64,000 nucleotides of DNA from Flagellimonas_A sp039592695 (GTDB lineage: Bacteria > Bacteroidota > Bacteroidia > Flavobacteriales > Flavobacteriaceae): the NCBI RefSeq assembly GCF_039592695.1, contig NZ_JBBUTK010000001.1:372001-436000 (forward strand). Direction: 5' to 3'. Below, in pieces: positions 45,400 to 51,795 of this stretch (position 1 is its first letter; each line of letters begins with the position of its first letter). The notes under the pieces were generated by a model that was not told the origin of the DNA, searched no databases, and saw nothing but the letters and a program-made list of their open reading frames with translations. Both the position numbers and the translations under genes were made by a program.

Positions 45400-45406
45400 C
45401 CTATAT

Positions 45407-45437
45407 TAAATTTACCACTTTATAACCTACTTGCAAA
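45407..45437 (-). promoter_or_regulatory. Promoter of rel
   Basis: TTTG (complement of 45434-45437), 19 bases, TAAATTTA (complement of 45407-45414): -33 perfect, -7 with seven of eight. Predicted leader is only a few bases. Confidence 0.55.
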
Positions 45438-45439
45438 AA

Positions 45440-46672
45440 TTATGCCTTTAGATTGCGAATTCGCTCGATCAGTGGCGGATGGGAGTAATTCATGAACACA
45501 TAGGCAGGATGCGGTGTCAGATTGCTCAAACTGTTCTTTGACAATTTTTTTAGGGATGTGATCAAAGGTTCGGCACCATACGTGGTTTTCGCAAAATCAT
45601 CGGCCTCATATTCGAATTTACGGGACAGTAGATTCATCAAAAGCCCTGTTATCTCAGAAATGGGGCTGTACAGTAGCGCAAAGCCGACCAAGGCAGCGTG
45701 AAAACTGGGGGTTGAAACCCCGATGGCCAGTGACATCAACGGATTATTGATAAAAAGGGAAAGAATATACAAAGTGACGCCCGTTACCAAAACGGAGGCA
45801 ATTAAATTGAAAACAATGTGCCGTTTTTTGTAATGCCCTACCTCATGGGCCAGTACCGCTACAATTTCCTCCTCGTCAAGGTCATTGATCAGCGTGTCAA
45901 ACAGGGTCACCCGTTTTTGTTTGCCAAAACCTGAAAAATAGGCATTGGCCTTGGTTGAACGTTTTGACCCATCGATGACAAAAATATTTTTGAGTTCGAA
46001 GCCCACTTTTTGGGCGTAGGCTTCAATGGCATTTTTGAGCTTACCGGAAGCCAAGGGTGTTTGTTTGTTGAACAACGGCACGATCAACTTGCTGTAGAAC
46101 AGGTTGACAAATACCATGAAAATGGCGACCAAAGCCCACGCATAGAGCCAGAAATTTTCACCTGCTTTCTGAATGAACAAAATGACCAGTGCCAAAATTC
46201 CCCCGCCAATAAAAATTGACAACAGCCAACCTTTGACAATATCAAGAAAGAAAGTCTTTTTTGTGGCTTTGTTGAAGCCGAACCTTTCCTCGATGACAAA
46301 GGTTTGGTAGTACGAAAAAGGGATGGAAATCAAACTGCTTCCCAAGACAATGATGCCAAAAAACAACAATGCCATTACTATGGGATGATTGGTGATGCCC
46401 CTCACAATTTGGTCGACCCATTCAAATCCTCCAAAGAATAAAAAACCAAGGGTCAAAAACAGCGAAAAGGTATCGCTGGCCAGTCCGAATCGGTAATTTG
46501 ACTTTTTATAGGCCAGTGATTTTTGTTGCTCATCATCCTCAAAGACATCCTGTAATTCTGGGGGGAGTTTTTTTCCAAAATTCTTGGTGTTCAAATAGTT
46601 CAATAGGGTATCGAAAAGAAATTGAACCACCAGAATAACAGCCACTACGTAGAGCATGTAATTTTTTTCCAT
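45440..46672 (-). CDS. M48 family integral membrane metallopeptidase
   Basis: A 410-residue Ste24-type endopeptidase. HEXXH is in AVLAHEVGHYKKRH, with the third zinc ligand Glu in FEYEADDFA. About seven membrane helices surround the site, and the N-terminal CAAX-protease-like part is present. It probably degrades or matures membrane proteins. Three bases separate it from the TrmH-type gene upstream. Confidence 0.93.
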   Translation of the reverse strand: MEKNYMLYVVAVILVVQFLFDTLLNYLNTKNFGKKLPPELQDVFEDDEQQKSLAYKKSNYRFGLASDTFSLFLTLGFLFFGGFEWVDQIVRGITNHPIVMALLFFGIIVLGSSLISIPFSYYQTFVIEERFGFNKATKKTFFLDIVKGWLLSIFIGGGILALVILFIQKAGENFWLYAWALVAIFMVFVNLFYSKLIVPLFNKQTPLASGKLKNAIEAYAQKVGFELKNIFVIDGSKRSTKANAYFSGFGKQKRVTLFDTLINDLDEEEIVAVLAHEVGHYKKRHIVFNLIASVLVTGVTLYILSLFINNPLMSLAIGVSTPSFHAALVGFALLYSPISEITGLLMNLLSRKFEYEADDFAKTTYGAEPLITSLKKLSKNSLSNLTPHPAYVFMNYSHPPLIERIRNLKA

Positions 46673-46675
46673 AGA

Positions 46676-47491
46676 CTAAAATCCGCGTTGCCGCTTGGCT
46701 TCAAAGATAAGTATTGCGGCAGAGACCGAAACGTTCATACTGTCAATCTCGCCCTGCATCGGAATAATCAGGTTTTGGTCTGAGTTTTCGAGCCAATTCT
46801 TGGTAAGGCCGGTCGATTCAGTACCCACTGCAATGGCACTTGGTTGTCTGAAATCGGCTTCCACATAATTTTTTGAAGCACTGAGTGCAGCAGTATAAAT
46901 TTTGATGTTCTTCTCTTTTAAAAACCTGATGATTTCATCAGAAGTGCCAACCCCAACTTGGTTTGTGAACAAACAGCCCACACTAGATCGGATGACATTG
47001 GGATTGTACATATCTGATTTCGGATTGGCCACCAGCACCGCATCTAAGTGGGCAGCATCAGCCGTGCGCAGCAGCGCGCCAAGATTGCCCGGTTTTTCAG
47101 GACTTTCGGCCACCAATATCAATGGATTTTCTGAAAGACGGATGTTTTTTAAGGTATGGTTTTTGACTCTGACGATGGCCAAAATTCCCTCGGTACTGCC
47201 ACGGTGGGCGAGCTTGTCGTAGACGGATTTGGATAGGTGAATCTTCTCAATGTTGGAATCTTTAATGTCGGCAGACACGTTTGGAATTTGGCTATTGGAA
47301 TTTCCAGTGATTTCAGGGCAAACCAAAATGGTTTCGATTTCATAATCCCCTTTTAGCGCCAGTTGCAGTTCACGCTGGCCCTCGATGACAAAAAATCCGG
47401 ATTTTTTGCGCTCACGAGATTTTTCTTTGAGCGCCAAGACTTTTTTGACCAAAGGATTTTGAAGACTTGTAATGGTCTTTGTTTCCATCAT
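46676..47491 (-). CDS. TrmH/SpoU-family RNA 2'-O-methyltransferase
   Basis: A 271-residue SPOUT methyltransferase. Substrate-binding N-terminus (SLQNPLVKKVLALKEKSRERKK), then motif 1 (AESPEKPGNLGALLRTADA), motif 2 (VGTESTGLTKNWL) and motif 3 (IPMQGEIDSMNVSVSAAILIFE). Probably modifies 23S rRNA or tRNA. A stretch near residues 62-82 (GNSNSQIPNVSADIKDSN) is encoded by a dispersed repeat and is an insert relative to what I expect of the family. Confidence 0.9.
   Translation of the reverse strand: MMETKTITSLQNPLVKKVLALKEKSRERKKSGFFVIEGQRELQLALKGDYEIETILVCPEITGNSNSQIPNVSADIKDSNIEKIHLSKSVYDKLAHRGSTEGILAIVRVKNHTLKNIRLSENPLILVAESPEKPGNLGALLRTADAAHLDAVLVANPKSDMYNPNVIRSSVGCLFTNQVGVGTSDEIIRFLKEKNIKIYTAALSASKNYVEADFRQPSAIAVGTESTGLTKNWLENSDQNLIIPMQGEIDSMNVSVSAAILIFEAKRQRGF
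47280..47303. repeat. Dispersed CCAAATTCCAA repeat, copy B (inside TrmH-type gene)
   Basis: On the minus strand AAATTCCAATAGCCAAATTCCAAA, with a further ATTCCAAC nearby at 47253-47260. It is translated in frame (NSNSQIPN). Confidence 0.6.
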
Positions 47492-47591
47492 GGGCTAAAG
47501 ATAAATAGACTTCTCAGATGTTGGCCTGTGAAATTTTTAGGGGTTTTTGTCACAGTCGGTACCTTTAATTTGTCCAATTAATGGAAGGATT

Positions 47592-48404
47592 ATGAAAAAT
47601 AACGGCAAAACAAAGATTGAAAAGGCAAAAGCTGGTGACAGGAAGGCGTTGGAGCTGGTCATTCTTGAAGTTCAAGATATGGTGTACAACCTGTCATTGA
47701 AAATGCTGCTCTTTCCTGCGGATGCGAAAGATGCGACCCAAGAAATATTGATCAGAATTATTACCCATCTTTCCACATTTGACCATAAAAGTCAGTTCAA
47801 AACGTGGGTATATCGTGTTGCGACCAACTATCTGCTGACACATAAAGGCAAAAAATCGCGAGAGTTTGCCATGCCTTTTAAAGATTATGCGAATTTGATT
47901 GATTCAGGACATTCCAATTCTGTAAAGCACGCAAAAAATGATGGCGAATTACAGTTGCTTGAAGAAGAAGTCAAGGTGAGCTGTACACAGGGATTGTTAC
48001 TGTGCCTTAACGAAACAGACCGTATGGTGTACATTCTCTCAGAGCTATTGGAATTCAATGGAAACGAGGGAGCGGGGATCCTACAGATTTCCCCTGAAAG
48101 CTTCCGGAAGAAACTGTCACGCTCACGAGCAAAAATCAGAAACTTTTTGGATAAAAAATGCGGATTGGCAAATCCTGAAAATCCATGCCGGTGCACAAAG
48201 AAAATTGACTTTTTGGCCAATCAGAAAATCATTGACCCAAAAAATCTGCGATTTGCGCAATTCACAAAACGTAGTATTGACCTGGTTGGCAAACTGGGCG
48301 AGCTTGAAAAATCCATAGCGATTTATCGTCATGTTCCAAAAATGCAAGCACCAAACGAGATTATGCAGAAAATAAAGAAAACGCTATCAATAGACAGCGT
48401 ATGA
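47592..48404 (+). CDS. ECF-type RNA polymerase sigma factor
   Basis: A 270-residue sigma-70 family factor. Region 2 (ELVILEVQDMVYNLSLKML...DATQEILIRIITHLSTFDHKSQFKTWVYRVATNYLL) and region 4 (LLCLNETDRMVYILSELLEFNGNEGAGILQISPESFRKKLSRSR) are clear. A C-terminal extension has a Cys cluster (CGLANPENPCRC) and a helical tail. The ATG at 47592 follows an AAGGATT ribosome site and is preferred to 47547. It overlaps the next gene by four bases. Confidence 0.88.
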   Translation: MKNNGKTKIEKAKAGDRKALELVILEVQDMVYNLSLKMLLFPADAKDATQEILIRIITHLSTFDHKSQFKTWVYRVATNYLLTHKGKKSREFAMPFKDYANLIDSGHSNSVKHAKNDGELQLLEEEVKVSCTQGLLLCLNETDRMVYILSELLEFNGNEGAGILQISPESFRKKLSRSRAKIRNFLDKKCGLANPENPCRCTKKIDFLANQKIIDPKNLRFAQFTKRSIDLVGKLGELEKSIAIYRHVPKMQAPNEIMQKIKKTLSIDSV

Positions 48405-48841
48405 AGAATACCTCTTTTCACTGGAAGCCTTTTATCATTATCACCTTGTTTACAAGTATCTGGATTAACATTTCTGAAGTCTTTCGCTATTTTTTGCTTG
48501 TTATGCCAAGGACCAAGGCTTTTTTTCAGGGCAGGGCAGGGGTCGCCGAAATGGATTGGGGTATTTTCGCCATTTGGGCCTTTTGGGATACACTGCTCAC
48601 CGCTGTGCTCGTCTTAGGATTTTGGCTTTTCGCCCAAGTTTTTGGCAATACCTTAAAAACCGCCACTGTTTCAGGCACTTTTATCTGGGCATCGGTCTTT
48701 GTCATTTTTTGGGTCGCCACCGCCAATATGGGATTGGCCGACTGGAAGATATTGTGGATTACCCTCCCGTTGAGTTGGTTAGAAATGGTGGTTGGGGCTT
48801 TTATTGCCTCAAAATTATATGACCAGCCACGGTTTGCTTGA
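48401..48841 (+). CDS. Four-helix membrane protein coupled to sigma factor gene
   Basis: A 146-residue protein with about four transmembrane helices (FIIITLFTSIWINISEVF; IWAFWDTLLTAVLVLGFWLF; TFIWASVFVIFWVA; KILWITLPLSWLEMVVGAF). Its ATG overlaps the sigma stop (ATGA), so the two are translated together. It has no anti-sigma ZAS motif. It may still be a membrane regulator or the main target of that sigma factor; function unknown. Confidence 0.75.
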   Translation: MKNTSFHWKPFIIITLFTSIWINISEVFRYFLLVMPRTKAFFQGRAGVAEMDWGIFAIWAFWDTLLTAVLVLGFWLFAQVFGNTLKTATVSGTFIWASVFVIFWVATANMGLADWKILWITLPLSWLEMVVGAFIASKLYDQPRFA

Positions 48842-48866
48842 TATTACCTACCAAAGTGTCAGGTAG

Positions 48867-48874
48867 TATCTTTG
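48867..48874 (+). promoter_or_regulatory. -7 element of the downstream lipoprotein gene
   Basis: TATCTTTG, perfect TANNTTTG, 32 bases before ATG 48907; a weak TTAC lies 19 bases upstream at 48844. Confidence 0.4.
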
Positions 48875-48906
48875 GATACGACTCATCCCAAAATAATTGA
48901 AACACC

Positions 48907-49713
48907 ATGAAAATAATACCTTTTGTTCTTTCACTTATGCTTTTTGTGGGCTGTAAGCAAATATCCAAAGAAAACATTGAAAATCGAGACGATATTAAAG
49001 AGGAAACAACGATGGTCGAAAAAGACTATCCTGAAGCCTTGAAAAAAGTGTTTGAGGCTCATGGCGGACTCAAACTTTGGAAACAACAGCGCACCTTACA
49101 GTATACCATGCCCAAAGCCGATAACCCGGAGACGCACACCACCGATTTATGGACAAGGCATGATAAAATCGAGACGCCCAACTACAGCATGGGATTTGAT
49201 GGCAAGGTCTGGATTTTAGACACTGGTGGAGCTTATGAGGGCAATCCGGAATTTTATCACAATCTCATGTTCTATTTCTATGCGATGCCCTTTGTTTTGG
49301 CCGATGGTGGCATTAATTATGGCGATACCGAACCGTTGGAATTTGAGGGCAAAAGCTACCCAGGAATACAGATTACCTACGATAGTAGCGTAGGTACTTC
49401 ACCCAAAGACGAATACTATATTCATTTCGACCCGGAAACCCATCAAATGGCATGGTTGGGCTATACCGTCACCTACCGTACGGGTGAAGATTCTGACAAC
49501 ATCAAATGGATTCGCTATGATGATTGGATGGCCGTAGATGGTCTGGTCTTGCCACAAAGCATTTCATGGTACAACTATGAAGGCCGACAAATCAAAGATT
49601 TACGCAACAAGGTACCTTTTGAGGCCATTTCACTTTCAGAGGAGGCCAAGCCTAAAGGGTTTTATCAAAAGCCTACAGCCGGGATGTATTATAAAAAGTC
49701 ACAGGAAAAGTAA
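48907..49713 (+). CDS. Lipoprotein, DUF6503-like
   Basis: A 268-residue lipoprotein: lipobox LFVGC at residues 13-17. The mature part resembles the DUF6503-type Bacteroidota lipoproteins (ALKKVFEAHGGLKLWKQQRT; SMGFDGKVWILDTGGAY; QISWYNYEGRQ). It is likely a beta-barrel-like periplasmic lipid- or ligand-binding fold; function unknown. It has its own promoter (48867-48874). Confidence 0.75.
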   Translation: MKIIPFVLSLMLFVGCKQISKENIENRDDIKEETTMVEKDYPEALKKVFEAHGGLKLWKQQRTLQYTMPKADNPETHTTDLWTRHDKIETPNYSMGFDGKVWILDTGGAYEGNPEFYHNLMFYFYAMPFVLADGGINYGDTEPLEFEGKSYPGIQITYDSSVGTSPKDEYYIHFDPETHQMAWLGYTVTYRTGEDSDNIKWIRYDDWMAVDGLVLPQSISWYNYEGRQIKDLRNKVPFEAISLSEEAKPKGFYQKPTAGMYYKKSQEK

Positions 49714-49750
49714 CAGTCTCGTACAATCATCAGTTACGAGTTAGTATGTG

Positions 49751-50314
49751 TTAATTTTTGTGTGTAGTACTTTTTTTATCCGTTGATAGAATTGCGTAGT
49801 GAAAATTGTCGCTCCAACCTTTCTTGAGCGGAAGTACTTTTCTTTTCCTTCCTTCTCTTATCATTCCAACTTTTTCTAAAACTTTAATACTGCCGATATT
49901 TTCTACAGCGCATCCTGCCTCAATTCGGTGCAGGTTTAGTTCGGTAAATCCAAATTCCAAAACCTTTTTTAGCGATTCTGTGGCGTAACCTTGGTTCCAA
50001 AAGTCCGAGTGTAATTTATACCATACTTCTGCGATTCTAAATTTCGGGCTTCCAAGATTCAGCGAAATCAGTCCTATAAATTGTTTGCTTTTCGACAGCT
50101 CTATTTTGAGTGTGAAACTTTCATTTTTTTCCGAACTTTTTTCAATCCACTCAGCTATTACCGATTTGGTTTCATCAATATTTTTAGGAATTCCAAGAGT
50201 ATTGAATTCATCTGTTTCAGGTAAAGAGTGTAATTCGTGAATTTTTTCTAAATCATCAAAAGAAATAGAACTGATTATGAGTCTGGTAGTTTCAAGCTTA
50301 ATTTTCATTTGCAA
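49751..50314 (-). CDS. GNAT family N-acetyltransferase, AT-rich
   Basis: A 187-residue RimJ/RimL-type acetyltransferase with the acetyl-CoA motif NQGYATESLKK and ELNLHRIEAGCAVENIGSIKVLEKVGM. It is visibly more AT-rich (about 35% GC by hand count in its 564 bases) than the genes on both sides, and is bounded upstream by a perfect hairpin (50340-50366). These point to recent transfer. Substrate unknown; possible start ATG 50314 or 50308. Confidence 0.85.
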   Translation of the reverse strand: MQMKIKLETTRLIISSISFDDLEKIHELHSLPETDEFNTLGIPKNIDETKSVIAEWIEKSSEKNESFTLKIELSKSKQFIGLISLNLGSPKFRIAEVWYKLHSDFWNQGYATESLKKVLEFGFTELNLHRIEAGCAVENIGSIKVLEKVGMIREGRKRKVLPLKKGWSDNFHYAILSTDKKSTTHKN

Positions 50315-50339
50315 TTTCTCGCATTATATGCAACTTGTT

Positions 50340-50366
50340 TATAAACGCAGATTTGTTGCGTTTATA
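50340..50366. repeat. Perfect 10-bp inverted repeat between GNAT and amidohydrolase genes
   Basis: TATAAACGCA (50340-50349), seven-base loop, TGCGTTTATA (50357-50366), within the 98-base gap. Outer bases GTTGTAACGC (50403-50412) and GCATTATATGCAAC (50321-50334) partly complement each other, giving a longer imperfect fold that recalls a recombination site. No T-run follows, so it is not a clear terminator. Confidence 0.4.
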
Positions 50367-50412
50367 TATCGATTTAGGATGGCTATAAGCAGGTTTTTAT
50401 TGGTTGTAACGC

Positions 50413-51768
50413 TTATTTTTCTCCCTCAAACTTTTCAGAATAGCGTTTCCAGAGTTCGGTCTGGTGGGTCTCCAATGAGAGCTTACGACCATCGATAAAG
50501 GCATGGGTCAATTGGTTGCCACGCATATCGAGTGCATCGCCTTCTGAGATAAACAAGGTGGCACTTTTGCCCACTTCAAGTGTACCGTAATTATCATCAA
50601 TGCCCAAAATCTTGGCGGTATTGCCCGTGATCAGTTGCAACGCTTGTTCTTTGCCCAAGCCCTGTGCCACGGTCTGCCCTGCATAAAAAGGCAGGTTTCG
50701 GGTCTGAAAATTACTGGCAGTCGAATTTTGTAGTCCGACCAGGAGCCCTGCATCCACCAGCAGTTTGGGCAACTTATAGGGATGGTCATAGTCATCGTCA
50801 TCCAAAAAGGGTAGGGTATGGGTCTGGCGTACAAAAACGGCTACATTGTGTTTTTTCAAAAAATCAGTGATTTGATGTGCTTGGTAGCCCCCCATGATTA
50901 CCAAGTGTTGTACACCAGTTTCTTTGGCCGTGGTTACAGCATCCATCATTTCTTTTTCGCCATGGGCATAGATGTAGAGTTTTTGCGAACCGTCAAACAA
51001 CCCTTGCATGGCGGCAAAGGCTTGGTTTTTTTCTTTGATATCTCCCATACCGTATGCTGCAGAATTGGCCATAAAGACCTTGACCTTATCAACATCTTTT
51101 TGATAGTCTTTGTTGGGCTGGTAACCACGGGGTTCGCCCAGCCACCAACGGCCACGTCGAAAAGTTGTGGGCCAATTGAGATGAATGCCATCATCTACGT
51201 TTACCGCGGCATCCTCCCAATTCCATGCATCAAACTGTACGATGGATGATGTCCCTGAAATACGTCCGCCCTTTGGTGTAATCTGCCCCAAAAGTACCCC
51301 ATTGGGGCGCATACTTTCCACTACCTGTGATTCAGCGTTGTACGCAATCAGACTCCGCACATGTGGAATCATCTGCCCAATTTCATCTTGGTCATTAGTG
51401 GCTCTGACCGCATTGATTTCAATCAAACCCAACGACTTTCCGGGGGCAATAAATCCTGGATAGACATGTTTGCCCTTTACATCGATGACTTTTTCGGGTC
51501 GTGCAATTCTCGCATTGGCACTGCCCACAAAAGTTAGTTTTCCTTCAGAAAACATCAGGAGTGCATTTTCAATGACTTCGCCATTACCCAAATGGGCGGT
51601 GGCACCTTCAATGGCAACGGGTTCTGATTGGGCCGGGGCTGGAGTTTGTTGTCCGAAACCAACATTAATGAATATGAATAGCAAAAGAAGAGCTGATGTG
51701 TGTTTTAAGGACACTCCTGAAGTTCCCTTAAGGAGAAAATTTGTTTTGTTAAAACCTATTTTTTTCAT
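50413..51768 (-). CDS. Exported amidohydrolase-fold protein lacking HxH
   Basis: A 451-residue exported protein with the N-terminal composite strand of an amidohydrolase (GKHVYPGFIAPGKSLGLIEI) and the C-terminal part (LITGNTAKILGIDDNYGTLEVGKSATLFISEGD). The family HxH after PGFID is replaced by IAPGKS, so metal binding is probably lost. It follows the 983-residue amidohydrolase gene after 27 bases and probably acts with it as a non-catalytic or altered partner. Confidence 0.85.
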   Translation of the reverse strand: MKKIGFNKTNFLLKGTSGVSLKHTSALLLLFIFINVGFGQQTPAPAQSEPVAIEGATAHLGNGEVIENALLMFSEGKLTFVGSANARIARPEKVIDVKGKHVYPGFIAPGKSLGLIEINAVRATNDQDEIGQMIPHVRSLIAYNAESQVVESMRPNGVLLGQITPKGGRISGTSSIVQFDAWNWEDAAVNVDDGIHLNWPTTFRRGRWWLGEPRGYQPNKDYQKDVDKVKVFMANSAAYGMGDIKEKNQAFAAMQGLFDGSQKLYIYAHGEKEMMDAVTTAKETGVQHLVIMGGYQAHQITDFLKKHNVAVFVRQTHTLPFLDDDDYDHPYKLPKLLVDAGLLVGLQNSTASNFQTRNLPFYAGQTVAQGLGKEQALQLITGNTAKILGIDDNYGTLEVGKSATLFISEGDALDMRGNQLTHAFIDGRKLSLETHQTELWKRYSEKFEGEK

Positions 51769-51795
51769 TTTTTAATTCTTATCGTTAACACCTAA

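Noticed and set aside
48842..48906. Hairpin CTACC/GGTAG as terminator
   Set aside because: Only five base pairs and no T-run; it more likely lies upstream of the -7 element at 48867 by chance.
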